NCBI RefSeq assembly: GCF_035984415.1
Contig: NZ_CP130720.1
Coordinates: 4,774,001 to 4,838,000 of the forward strand
Length of the DNA stretch: 64,000 bases
Source of the DNA: Streptomyces sp. NBC_01296
GTDB lineage: Bacteria; Actinomycetota; Actinomycetes; Streptomycetales; Streptomycetaceae
Direction: 5' to 3'
Every line of letters begins with the position of its first letter. Within the stretch, counting starts at the first letter, position 1. The notes under the pieces were generated by a model. That model did not search any database and was not told the origin of the DNA. It worked only from the letters and a program-made list of their open reading frames with translations. The translations under genes were made by a program, and so were the position numbers. Below, one piece after another: positions 51,399-59,378 of this stretch.

Positions 51399-51443
51399 AG
51401 GGGACCACGGGCCGGCCCGTGGTCCCCTTCGCGCGCTTACACT
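51399..51443. promoter_or_regulatory. Terminator palindrome overlapping the nur promoter
   Basis: The 32-bp perfect palindrome AAGGGGACCACGGGCC (51399-51414) and its complement (51415-51430) is a strong hairpin after the nitrobindin-like gene. The nur -10 box TACACT (51438-51443) follows by 7 bp, and the GTG start by 6 more, so the -35 region lies within the hairpin sequence. Confidence 0.72.
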
Positions 51444-51449
51444 GGCCGG

Positions 51450-51905
51450 GTGGGGAGCATCGGAGACACCGGCAGTGCTGACTGGAAGACCGACCTGCGG
51501 CAGCGCGGGTACCGGCTGACCCCGCAGCGCCAGCTCGTGCTGGAAGCGGTCGACACGCTGGAGCACGCGACCCCGGACGAGATCCTCGCGCACGTGCGCA
51601 AGACCGCCTCCGGAGTCAACATCTCCACCGTCTACCGCACGCTGGAGCTCCTGGAGGAGCTGAAGCTCGTCTCGCACGCCCACCTCGGGCACGGCGCCCC
51701 CACGTACCACCTCGCCGACCGGCACCACCACATCCACCTGGTCTGCCGCGAGTGCACCGAGGTGATCGAGGCGGACGTGGACGTCGCCGCCGAGTTCACG
51801 GCGAAGCTGCGCGCCACCTTCGGCTTCGAGACCGACATGAAGCACTTCGCGATCTTCGGACTCTGCAAGAAGTGCGCCGCCAAGCAGCAGGACGCTCCGG
51901 CATAG
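51450..51905 (+). CDS. nur: Nickel-responsive Fur-family regulator Nur
   Basis: A 151-aa Fur-family repressor. The winged helix is LTPQRQLVLEAVDTLEHATP, the metal regions are HHIHLVCREC and LCKKC (two CxxC, though in Nur these bind no structural zinc in all reports). From memory the Streptomyces orthologue at this location is Nur (SCO4180), which represses nickel uptake and Fe-SOD. The leaderless GTG start at 51450 follows a TACACT box. The identification as Nur rather than Zur or CatR rests on synteny. Confidence 0.85.
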   Translation: MGSIGDTGSADWKTDLRQRGYRLTPQRQLVLEAVDTLEHATPDEILAHVRKTASGVNISTVYRTLELLEELKLVSHAHLGHGAPTYHLADRHHHIHLVCRECTEVIEADVDVAAEFTAKLRATFGFETDMKHFAIFGLCKKCAAKQQDAPA

Positions 51906-51938
51906 GAGCGGGCCGGGCCGGGTCGTAGGCTTGGTGGC

Positions 51939-52907
51939 ATGACCAGCAGCCCCTTGCTCCATCTCCCCGGCGCCGTACCGGCCGAAGGCCGCGACGAGGG
52001 CGTCGCCGCCCACTACGGAGAGCTGTACGGCGAACAACGCGCCCTCGCGGACGGCCGCGGTTTCGTCGACCTCTCGCACCGCGGAGTCGTCACCGTCACC
52101 GGACCGGAGCGGCTGAGCTGGCTGCACCTGCTGCTCACCCAGCACCTCACCGAACTCCCGCCCGGGCAGGCCACCGAGGCGCTGATCCTCTCCGCCAACG
52201 GCCACATCGAGCACGCGCTCTACCTCGTCGACGACGGCGAGACCGTGTGGGCGCACGTGGAGCCCGGCACGCAGGAGGCGCTGATCGCCTACCTGGAGTC
52301 GATGAAGTTCTTCTACCGCGTCGAAGTGGCCGACCGCACCGCCGACTTCGCCGTCGTGCACCTGCCGGCCGGCTCCATCGCCGAGGTCGCCAAGGAGTAC
52401 GCCGTACGGGAGACCGCGCACGGCCGCGACGTCTTCGTGCCCCGCGCCGAGCTGGAGGCCTTCGCCGCCGCGCACGGCCCGGCCGCCGGGCTCCTCGCGT
52501 ACGAGGCCCTGCGCGTGGAGGCGCACCGGCCGCGGCTCGGCCTGGAGACCGACCACCGCACCATCCCGCACGAGCTGGGCTGGATCGGCACCGCCGTGCA
52601 CCTCCAGAAGGGCTGCTACCGCGGCCAGGAGACGGTGGCCCGCGTCCACAACCTCGGCAAGCCCCCGCGCCGCCTGGTCTTCCTGCACCTGGACGGTTCC
52701 GAGGTGCTCCTCCCGGCGCACGGCACCCCGATCCGGCTCGCCGCCGACGGGGAGGACGGCCGCCAGCTGGGCTTCGTGACCACCGCGGTCCGCCACCACG
52801 AGCTGGGCCCGATCGCCCTGGCGCTGGTCAAGCGGAACGTGCCGGTCGACGCCCCGCTGCTGGCCGGGAAGACGGCCGCCGCGCAGGAGGTCGTCGTAGC
52901 GCCGTAA
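51939..52907 (+). CDS. ygfZ: Folate-binding protein YgfZ (GcvT-like)
   Basis: A 322-aa tetrahydrofolate-binding protein involved in repair or assembly of Fe-S clusters. The diagnostic motif KGCYRGQETVAR, containing the functional Cys, is intact. N-terminal GRGFVDLSHRGVVTVTGPER is typical of the GcvT fold. It lies 33 bp behind nur in the same direction. Confidence 0.93.
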   Translation: MTSSPLLHLPGAVPAEGRDEGVAAHYGELYGEQRALADGRGFVDLSHRGVVTVTGPERLSWLHLLLTQHLTELPPGQATEALILSANGHIEHALYLVDDGETVWAHVEPGTQEALIAYLESMKFFYRVEVADRTADFAVVHLPAGSIAEVAKEYAVRETAHGRDVFVPRAELEAFAAAHGPAAGLLAYEALRVEAHRPRLGLETDHRTIPHELGWIGTAVHLQKGCYRGQETVARVHNLGKPPRRLVFLHLDGSEVLLPAHGTPIRLAADGEDGRQLGFVTTAVRHHELGPIALALVKRNVPVDAPLLAGKTAAAQEVVVAP

Positions 52908-52938
52908 CGGCCTTGGACGCCGGTCCTGGATGCCGGTC

Positions 52939-53364
52939 CTAGATGTCGATGACGAGGGTGAACGGGCCGTGGTTGGTGAGCGAGACGCGCATGTCCGCGC
53001 CGAACCGGCCCGTCTCCACCGTCGCCCCCAGCGCGCGCAGCTGCCGGACGACCTCGTCGACCAGCGGCTCGGCCACCTCGCCGGGCGCCGCCGCGTTCCA
53101 CGTGGGGCGGCGGCCCTTGCGGGCGTCCCCGTAGAGCGTGAACTGCGAGATCACCAGCAGCGGCGCATCGATGTCACTGCAGGACTTCTCCGCCTCGAGG
53201 ATCCGTACGGACCACAGCTTGCGCGCCAGCTGCGCCGCCTTCTCCGGGGTGTCGTCGTGGGTCACCCCCACCAGCACGCACAGCCCCTCGCCGACGATCT
53301 CGCCCACGGTCTCACCGGCCACGACGACGCTCGCGCCGTCCACCCTCTGCACCACTGCTCGCAT
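52939..53364 (-). CDS. dtd: D-aminoacyl-tRNA deacylase
   Basis: A 141-aa homodimeric enzyme that hydrolyses D-aminoacyl-tRNAs. Active-site motifs SQFTLYGDARKGRRPTW and NHGPFTLVID (cross-subunit Gly-cisPro) are both intact. Length is normal. It is convergent with ygfZ. Confidence 0.96.
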   Translation of the reverse strand: MRAVVQRVDGASVVVAGETVGEIVGEGLCVLVGVTHDDTPEKAAQLARKLWSVRILEAEKSCSDIDAPLLVISQFTLYGDARKGRRPTWNAAAPGEVAEPLVDEVVRQLRALGATVETGRFGADMRVSLTNHGPFTLVIDI

Positions 53365-53526
53365 ACCACCTGTGTATCAGGCGTGCACCCATCAGGGGCC
53401 GATCGGGTGGCGTGGGACTGCACCGGCACCACGGAGAGTGGCACGATGCACGCAGGCGGTGCTTCCCTCCGGTCCCACGGGTCCGGCGAGACCCCATGCA
53501 CCGGTCGAGGGGACGGACACGTTCAC

Positions 53527-54135
53527 ATGAATACTTCTGGTACCTCCGTACCTGCATCACCCGTACCGGCATCAGCCGCGGCCACTGCGGCAGGCGCGGT
53601 CAGACCACCCGCACAGCGCACGGGCGAGGAGCAGGCGCTGACCACGCCCGCCATCTCGCTCGGGCTGCGGGAACTGCGCACGCTGCGCCGCGACGCGCAG
53701 CGCGACGAGGCCGATCTGAGCTACGTACGCAGGCTCCTCCAGGGCCGGATCGACATCCTGCGGGCCGAACTGGCCCGGCGCAGCGACCCGGAGGCGCCGG
53801 TGACCCCGGAGCCGCCGGTGGTCGACCGGCTCTCGGAGATCCTCGCCGACGCGCCCTCCAGCCGCAGCGCCTCTGCCCGGCACGTCACGCTCGGCACCCC
53901 GCACAGCGAGGAGTTCCGGCTGCTGGCCGCGGAGATGCTGTCCGACGTGGAGCTGTCGGACCTGGACGCCCGTACCGACGGCGAACTGCACGAGGCGATG
54001 GGCCGGTTGGTGCGCTACGAGCAGCAGGTCTCGTGGCGCCGCCGGCAGTTGCAGCGCACGGCGGACGACTGCAGCGCGGAGATCACCCGGCGCTACCGGG
54101 AGGGCGAGGCGCAGGTGGACGACCTGCTGGCGTAA
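53527..54135 (+). CDS. rsiG: Anti-sigma factor RsiG (c-di-GMP-dependent, for sigma-WhiG)
   Basis: A 202-aa helical protein. RsiG binds c-di-GMP with two copies of the motif E(x3)S(x2)R(x3)Q(x3)D, and both are present here: E61-S65-R68-Q72-D76 and E165-S169-R172-Q176-D180. When loaded with c-di-GMP, RsiG sequesters sigma-WhiG and delays sporulation (established for Streptomyces). The central ~80 residues between the two helices and the Ala/Pro-rich N-terminus are variable. The ATG at 53527 has a GAGGGGA run 13 nt upstream. Confidence 0.92.
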   Translation: MNTSGTSVPASPVPASAAATAAGAVRPPAQRTGEEQALTTPAISLGLRELRTLRRDAQRDEADLSYVRRLLQGRIDILRAELARRSDPEAPVTPEPPVVDRLSEILADAPSSRSASARHVTLGTPHSEEFRLLAAEMLSDVELSDLDARTDGELHEAMGRLVRYEQQVSWRRRQLQRTADDCSAEITRRYREGEAQVDDLLA

Positions 54136-54197
54136 GCGCGTCGGGCGCAGGGAAATTCAGGCGACTCGGCCGGGGGCTGCGGTTAGCGTGGCCGGTT

Positions 54198-55442
54198 ATG
54201 AGTGCAGACGTCCGGCCGATCGCCGCATCCGAACTCCCCGAGTGGCTCCGAGCCGTGAACACCGGCTTCCTGCGCCCTGACCGTGTCACCGAGTCCGACC
54301 TCGCCCAGCGGGCCGAACACACCGACCTGGACCGCACGCTGGGCGCCTTCGACGCCGACACCGGCCGTTGCGCGGCCACCTTGCGCTCCTTCGCCCAGGA
54401 GCTGACCGTGCCCGGCGGCAGGGTGGTGCCCGCGAGCGCCGTCACCAATGTCGCCGTGCTGCCCACGCACCGCCGGCGCGGCCTGCTGACCCGGATGATG
54501 GCCGCCGAGCTGGCGGCCGCGCAGGCCCGCGGCGACGTGGTGTCCACGCTGATCTCCGCCGAGTACCCGATCTACGGGCGGTACGGCTACGGGTCCGCGG
54601 CCTCGATCACCGAGTGGGAGATCGACGTGAGCCGCGCTGGGCTCGACCCGCGCTGGTCCGGGCCCGCGGACGGCGCCCGCATCGAGCTGGTGGACGTGGC
54701 CGAGGCGCACGCGATCGGCCCCGCCCTGCACGAGCGGCTGCGGGCGGTCTCGCCCGGCACGGTCAGCCGCAACGAGCGATGGTGGCGCCTGGCCTGCGGG
54801 CTGGAGGAGACGTCGCTGCGCCCGTACAAGGACAAGTTCCACGCCGTGTACCGGACGGCGGACGGCGAGCCGGCCGGCCTCGCCGTGTACACGGCCGACG
54901 ACCACTGGACGGACGGGAAGGTCCCGCTCAACACCGTGCAGGTCACGGAGCTGATCGCGGTCACCCCGGACGCGGAGCGCGCCCTGTGGCACTTCCTGTG
55001 CTCCATCGACTGGGTGCTGAAGGTCCGCACCGGCTACCGGGCCCCCGACGACCTCCTCCCGCACCTGCTGCCCGACCCGCGCTCGGCCACGATCGTGACC
55101 GCCTCGGACTTCCTGTGGGTACGGGTGATCGACGTCGTACGGGCCCTGGGCGCGCGGACGTACGCCGTGCCCGGGGTCCTCGTACTCGAGGTGACGGACG
55201 CGGCGGGGCCGGCCGCGGGCCGCTACCGGCTCGACGCGGGCACGGGGGAGTGCAAGGTCACCGAGGAGCCGGCGGACCTGCGCCTCGACGTGTCGGAGCT
55301 GGGCTCCCTGTACCTCGGCGACGAATCGGCGGTACGGCTCGGGGCGCTGGGGCGGATCACGGAGGAGCGGCCGGGGGCGCTGGCGCTCGCGGACGCGGTG
55401 TTCCGCACGGCGCGCCGCCCGTGGTGCCCGACGACGTTCTGA
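54198..55442 (+). CDS. Eis-like GNAT N-acetyltransferase
   Basis: A 414-aa three-domain acetyltransferase of the Eis type: N-terminal GNAT (acetyl-CoA loop VAVLPTHRRRGLLTRMM; SAEYPIYGRYGYG), second GNAT-like domain, C-terminal sterol-carrier-like domain ending in the free carboxylate Phe (CPTTF) that Eis enzymes use as catalytic base. Such enzymes acetylate aminoglycosides or lysines; the substrate is not known. It is leaderless: TAGCGT box 8 bp before the ATG at 54198. Confidence 0.9.
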   Translation: MSADVRPIAASELPEWLRAVNTGFLRPDRVTESDLAQRAEHTDLDRTLGAFDADTGRCAATLRSFAQELTVPGGRVVPASAVTNVAVLPTHRRRGLLTRMMAAELAAAQARGDVVSTLISAEYPIYGRYGYGSAASITEWEIDVSRAGLDPRWSGPADGARIELVDVAEAHAIGPALHERLRAVSPGTVSRNERWWRLACGLEETSLRPYKDKFHAVYRTADGEPAGLAVYTADDHWTDGKVPLNTVQVTELIAVTPDAERALWHFLCSIDWVLKVRTGYRAPDDLLPHLLPDPRSATIVTASDFLWVRVIDVVRALGARTYAVPGVLVLEVTDAAGPAAGRYRLDAGTGECKVTEEPADLRLDVSELGSLYLGDESAVRLGALGRITEERPGALALADAVFRTARRPWCPTTF

Positions 55443-55511
55443 TCCCGCAGGCCGGACGGTACGACACGGCATGGGATCGTTGACGCACGAACGAGAAGTG
55501 AGCTGAACTAC

Positions 55512-56279
55512 GTGGCTTCGATTGTGGAAACCCTGCGCGCGGCGGGCTGCGTCTTCGCGGAGGAGGAGGCGGAGCTGCTGACGGCTGCCGCCGAGGACGA
55601 CGGTCACCTGGCGGGCCTGGTGGCCCGCCGGGTCGGCGGCGAACCGCTGGAACACGTCGTCGGCCGGGCGGAGTTCTGCGGACTGCGCATGCGCGTGGGC
55701 GAGGGGGCCTTCGTACCGCGCCGGCGCACCGAGTTCCTGGTGCAGGAGGCCGTGGCCCTGGCCCGGGCGGACGCGGTGGTGCTGGACCTGTGCTGCGGGG
55801 TCGGCGCGCTGGGCGCGGCGGTGGCGGCGCAGCTGGGCTCCCGGGTGGAACTGCACGCGGCGGACATCGACCCGGCGGCGCTGGCGTACGCGCGGCTCAA
55901 CGTGGCCCCGTACGGCGGGCGGGTCCACGAGGGCGACCTGTACGCGGCGCTCCCCGACTCGCTGCGCGGCCGGGTGGACCTGCTGGTGGTCAACGCCCCG
56001 TACGTACCGACGGAGGAGATCGGGCTGCTCCCCTCGGAGGCCCGCGATCACGAGCCCCTGGCCTCCCTGGACGGCGGCGCCGACGGCCTGGACATCCACC
56101 GCCGGGTCGCGGCGGGGGCCCTGCCCTGGCTGGCGCCCGGCGGCCGGCTGCTGATCGAGACGAGCGCCCGCCAGTCCCCGCAGACGGCCTCGGCCCTGTC
56201 GGCGGCGGGCCTGGCGGTCCGCGCGACCACCTCGGAGGAACTGCACGCCACGGTGGTGATCGGCACCCGCGCGGCCTAG
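55512..56279 (+). CDS. Putative protein N5-glutamine methyltransferase (HemK/PrmC-like)
   Basis: A 255-aa SAM-dependent methyltransferase. SAM-binding motif VLDLCCGVGALGAAVA, VELHAADIDPAAL, and NAPYVPTE at the position of the HemK NPPY motif (Ala for the first Pro). Release factor glutamine methylation is the usual role; the altered motif and shorter N-terminal domain suggest a paralogue rather than PrmC itself. It starts at GTG 55512. Confidence 0.85.
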   Translation: MASIVETLRAAGCVFAEEEAELLTAAAEDDGHLAGLVARRVGGEPLEHVVGRAEFCGLRMRVGEGAFVPRRRTEFLVQEAVALARADAVVLDLCCGVGALGAAVAAQLGSRVELHAADIDPAALAYARLNVAPYGGRVHEGDLYAALPDSLRGRVDLLVVNAPYVPTEEIGLLPSEARDHEPLASLDGGADGLDIHRRVAAGALPWLAPGGRLLIETSARQSPQTASALSAAGLAVRATTSEELHATVVIGTRAA

Positions 56280-56296
56280 GTCGGCAGCGTCCGCGC

Positions 56297-56836
56297 CTAC
56301 TCGTATATCTGTGCGGCCGAGAGCTGTTCGGCGATCGACCGCCAGGTGACGGGCTCGAGTTCGTGGGCCCAGGGCGTGGCCGCGAGCCATGCGGCCCAGC
56401 TGTCGAGCCAGGCGTGCGGGGTGCCGTGCGCCCAGCTCCCGCCGTCGCCGGCCCACAGGCCGCGGGCGGCGCGGGCGTGCATCTCCCGCCGGTCGCGCGC
56501 GAAGTCGACGGCCAGCGTCGCCACGTACCGGCGCAGGTCCGCGGCGTCCGACACCGCGTCCTCGTCCGTCGGGGGCTCGGCGAGCGCGGGGTCCTGGCGG
56601 GGCTCGGCCGTGCGCGCCCGGTACAGCTGGCAGGCCAGCCCGCGCCAGCCGCCGCCGAGTGCGGCGGTGCCGTCGAGGTGGCGGTCCAGTACCGTCACCC
56701 AGCCCCACAGGAAGCCGTCGATCCCCCGGTGCGCCCGGGCGGCCTCGTCCTCGGCAGAGAGCAGAAGCAGGTACGCGACGAGGTCCGCGCGGGACTCCAC
56801 CCGGTGCCACGCCTCGACGGTCTTGGGTGCGGTCAT
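56297..56836 (-). CDS. Conserved hypothetical protein
   Basis: A 179-aa soluble, Trp-rich, helical protein (AWLDSWAAWLAATPWAHE, GFLWGWVTVLDRHLDG). It begins at ATG 56836 (MTAPKTVEAWHRVESRADLV). The VESRADLVAYLLLL start and the W-x-...tL..yL pattern recall DUF7660-type proteins, but I am not sure. It is convergent with the methyltransferase (17 bp). Confidence 0.65.
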   Translation of the reverse strand: MTAPKTVEAWHRVESRADLVAYLLLLSAEDEAARAHRGIDGFLWGWVTVLDRHLDGTAALGGGWRGLACQLYRARTAEPRQDPALAEPPTDEDAVSDAADLRRYVATLAVDFARDRREMHARAARGLWAGDGGSWAHGTPHAWLDSWAAWLAATPWAHELEPVTWRSIAEQLSAAQIYE

Positions 56837-56938
56837 CCCGTGAGCGTACGGACCGCGCCGGTCCCGCTGCACGGCGGCCGCCGGATCCTGCCCGCGGCCC
56901 GTCGGGGTCTCCCGCCGGCGCCGCCTTAGGCTGGCAGG

Positions 56939-57373
56939 GTGAACCTCGAGGACCTCGTACGGCTGCGGCGGGCCCGGGACGCGATGGACCGGGACTACGC
57001 GCAGCCCCTCGACGTCCCGGCGCTGGCGCGCGTGGCCCTGATGTCGCCCGGGCACTTCTCCCGCAGTTTCCGCGCCGCCTTCGGGGAGACCCCGTACGGT
57101 TACCTGATGACCCGCCGCGTCGAGCGCGCCAAGGCGCTGCTGCGGCGCGGCGACCTCAGCGTGACGGAGGTCTGCTTCGCGGTCGGCTGTACCTCGCTGG
57201 GGTCGTTCAGCTCCCGCTTCACCGAGCTGGTCGGCGAGACCCCGAGCGCCTACCGGGCCCGCGGCCACGGCCCCGGCGCGGCCATCCCGGCGTGCATCGC
57301 CAAGATCCACACCCGGCCGGTCAGGAAGGGAACGGCCGCGGGCGGAGAAGCGGAATCCGCCGCCCGCCCGTAG
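56939..57373 (+). CDS. AraC family transcriptional regulator
   Basis: A 144-aa protein consisting almost only of the AraC double helix-turn-helix (LDVPALARVALMSPGHFSRS, LSVTEVCFAVGCTSLGSFSS), with no effector domain. It starts at GTG 56939, probably leaderless. It stands 10 bp ahead of the glyoxalase gene and is co-transcribed with it, so it may control the pair. Confidence 0.9.
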   Translation: MNLEDLVRLRRARDAMDRDYAQPLDVPALARVALMSPGHFSRSFRAAFGETPYGYLMTRRVERAKALLRRGDLSVTEVCFAVGCTSLGSFSSRFTELVGETPSAYRARGHGPGAAIPACIAKIHTRPVRKGTAAGGEAESAARP

Positions 57374-57383
57374 CGTCGACGGC

Positions 57384-57803
57384 ATGGAGATCAAGCTGTC
57401 CCAGTGCTTCATCGCCGTCGACGACCACGACAGGGCGCTCGCCTTCTACCGCGACGCCCTCGGCATGGAGGTCCGCAACGACGTGGCGTTCGAGGGGATG
57501 CGCTGGGTGACCATCGGCTCGCCCGCGCAGCCGGACGTGGAGATCGTCCTCGAACCGCCGGCCGCGAACCCGAACGCCTCGCCGGCCGACAAGCAGGCGA
57601 TGGCCGAGCTGCTGGCCAAGGGCATGCTGCGGGGCGTGATCTTCTCCACCGACGATGTCGATGCCGCTTTCGAGCGCATCCGGGCCGCCGGGGGCGAGGT
57701 GCTCCAGGAGCCGATCGACCAGCCGTACGGGGTCCGCGACTGCGCCTTCCGCGATCCGGCCGGCAACATGCTGCGCTTCAACCAGCCGCGCTCCGGTGGG
57801 TGA
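57384..57803 (+). CDS. Glyoxalase/VOC family protein
   Basis: A 139-aa vicinal-oxygen-chelate protein with two beta-alpha-beta-beta-beta units (QCFIAVDDHDRALAFYRDAL, DCAFRDPAGNMLRFNQP). Possible roles are detoxification or antibiotic binding; the metal ligands are only partly visible. It is paired with the AraC regulator. Confidence 0.9.
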   Translation: MEIKLSQCFIAVDDHDRALAFYRDALGMEVRNDVAFEGMRWVTIGSPAQPDVEIVLEPPAANPNASPADKQAMAELLAKGMLRGVIFSTDDVDAAFERIRAAGGEVLQEPIDQPYGVRDCAFRDPAGNMLRFNQPRSGG

Positions 57804-57805
57804 TT

Positions 57806-57848
57806 TTGCAAGCAGTCGCTTGCAATAGTTAGCAGAGTCCGGCAGGAT
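57806..57848 (+). promoter_or_regulatory. Palindromic operator and leaderless promoter of the XRE gene
   Basis: Perfect inverted repeat TTGCAAGC-AGTC-GCTTGCAA (57806-57825). Its right half supplies a -35 TTGCAA (57820-57825); a -10 CAGGAT (57843-57848) follows at 17 bp, and the ATG comes 6 bp later. A repressor here would block its own promoter. Confidence 0.75.
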
Positions 57849-57854
57849 CGGGGC

Positions 57855-58253
57855 ATGGCAACGCTCAACGTCGGAAATCTCGGCGAATACCTCCGCGAGC
57901 AGCGGCGGCAGGCCCAGCTCTCGCTGCGGCAGCTGGCCGACGCGGCGGGGGTGTCGAATCCGTACCTGAGCCAGATCGAGCGCGGGCTGCGCAAGCCGAG
58001 CGCGGACATCCTGCAGCAGCTCGCCAAGGCGCTGCGGATCTCCGCGGAGACGCTGTACGTGCAGGCCGGGATCCTCGACGAGCGGGATCGCGACGAGGTG
58101 GAGACGCGGGCCGCGATACTCGGCGACCCGTCGATCAACGAGCGGCAGAAGCAGGTGCTGCTCCAGATCTACGACTCGTTCCGCAAGGAGAACGCCACCG
58201 AGGCCGGCCCGGCCGGCGCGGACGACGACACCGACATGCACCCTACGAACTGA
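57855..58253 (+). CDS. XRE family helix-turn-helix regulator
   Basis: A 132-aa DNA-binding protein: a lambda-repressor-like domain (LREQRRQAQLSLRQLADAAG, VSNPYLSQIERGLRKPSADI) and a short helical C-terminus. It is leaderless. It precedes the HBHA-like and DUF2516 genes, as in mycobacteria (Rv0474-Rv0475-Rv0476), and probably regulates them. Confidence 0.92.
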   Translation: MATLNVGNLGEYLREQRRQAQLSLRQLADAAGVSNPYLSQIERGLRKPSADILQQLAKALRISAETLYVQAGILDERDRDEVETRAAILGDPSINERQKQVLLQIYDSFRKENATEAGPAGADDDTDMHPTN

Positions 58254-58279
58254 ACTGTTGATCCGGGAGGACCAGCCAC

Positions 58280-58855
58280 ATGGCCATCGCCGATGACCTG
58301 AAGAAGACCCTCACCGACCCGACTCCGCTCTACTTCGCCGCCGGCACCGCCGACCTCGCGGTGCAGCAGGCGAAGAAGGTGCCCGGGCTCATCGAGCAGC
58401 TGCGCGCCGAGGCACCCGCACGCATCGAGGCCGTGAAGAACACCGACCCGAAGATCGTGCAGGAGAAGGCCAGGGAGGCGCAGGAGGCGGTCACCGCCAA
58501 GTTCGCCGAGGTGCTGACCGCGATCGACCCGAAGAAGCTCGGGGAGACCGCGCAGGACCTGGCGCTGCGCGGGGTCGGCGTCGCCGCCGAGTACGCCGTG
58601 CGCGCCAAGGAGACGTACGACAAGGTCGCCGAGCACGGCGAGCAGGCGGTACGGACCTGGCGGGGCGAGGTCTCCGAGGAGATCGTCGACATCGCGGTCG
58701 CCGTCGAGCCGAAGAAGGAGCCGGCGGATGCCCCCGCCGCCGACGCCTCGGCCGAGGCCGCGGGCTCCGACGAGGAGAAGCCGGCCGCCCGCAAGTCCAC
58801 GGTGCGCAGGAACAACACGAAGAAGGCCCCCGCACTGGCGGGCGACGAGAGCTGA
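58280..58855 (+). CDS. HBHA-like / phasin-like coiled-coil protein
   Basis: A 191-aa helical protein similar in plan to mycobacterial heparin-binding hemagglutinin: an N-terminal segment (DLKKTLTDPTPLYFAAGTAD), a long amphipathic coiled coil, and a Lys/Ala/Pro-rich tail (STVRRNNTKKAPAL). The tail is less basic than in M. tuberculosis HBHA. It is probably membrane- or lipid-associated. GGGAGG lies 12 nt upstream of the ATG. Confidence 0.82.
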   Translation: MAIADDLKKTLTDPTPLYFAAGTADLAVQQAKKVPGLIEQLRAEAPARIEAVKNTDPKIVQEKAREAQEAVTAKFAEVLTAIDPKKLGETAQDLALRGVGVAAEYAVRAKETYDKVAEHGEQAVRTWRGEVSEEIVDIAVAVEPKKEPADAPAADASAEAAGSDEEKPAARKSTVRRNNTKKAPALAGDES

Positions 58856-58885
58856 TTCGCGGACCGGAAACGGTTTCCGTGACGG

Positions 58886-58916
58886 CGGGCCGGGCACCTG
58901 CGGGGTGTCCGGCCCG
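58886..58916. terminator. Hairpin between the HBHA-like and DUF2516 genes
   Basis: A 13-bp stem (58886-58898 with 58904-58916, one G-U pair) and a 5-nt loop. It lies 31 bp past the HBHA-like stop and is a terminator or attenuator. Confidence 0.7.
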
Positions 58917-58999
58917 TTGTGGTCTGCGAGGGCCGCTCTGCCGGTAGCGTGGAGGCAGGCGGCATCCGGCGTGCGAAGCGTGAGAAGGCGGTCGAGGCG

Positions 59000-59347
59000 A
59001 TGTTGATGAACGGGTTCGATAACGGAGTACTTCCGTTGCTCGGGTTCGCCATGCTGGCACTCGCCGTCGTGGCCTTCGTCTTCGCGCTGCTGGCGCGGGA
59101 GGACGCGTACCGCGCCGCCGACAAGCAGACCAAGACGTTCTGGCTGGTCATCCTCGGGGTCACCGTGCTGGTGGACTTCTTCCTGGGGATGCTGTTCCTG
59201 GAGATCGCCGGCCTCGTGGCCACCATCGTGTTCCTCGTCGACGTACGCCCGGCCCTCAAGCAGGTCTCGGGCGGCGGCGGTGGCGGCCGGCGCAAGGGCG
59301 GCAGCAGCAGCGACGGTCCGTACGGCCCGTACAACGGCGGGCGCTGA
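59000..59347 (+). CDS. DUF2516 family membrane protein
   Basis: A 115-aa protein with three spans (LLGFAMLALAVVAFVFALLA; FWLVILGVTVLVDFFLGMLF; IAGLVATIVFLVDV) and a Gly/Ser/Tyr-rich tail. This matches DUF2516. It is the third member of the conserved trio. GAGGCG precedes the ATG; a second ATG at 59006 is possible. Confidence 0.88.
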   Translation: MLMNGFDNGVLPLLGFAMLALAVVAFVFALLAREDAYRAADKQTKTFWLVILGVTVLVDFFLGMLFLEIAGLVATIVFLVDVRPALKQVSGGGGGGRRKGGSSSDGPYGPYNGGR

Positions 59348-59378
59348 CCCCCCCCGACGGCCCTCGGCTAACCCGCGG

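Noticed and set aside
57806..57825. A Nur box (TTGCAA-n5-TTGCAA) before the XRE gene
   Set aside because: The half-sites match but the spacing is 8, not 5; an XRE autoregulatory site is more likely.
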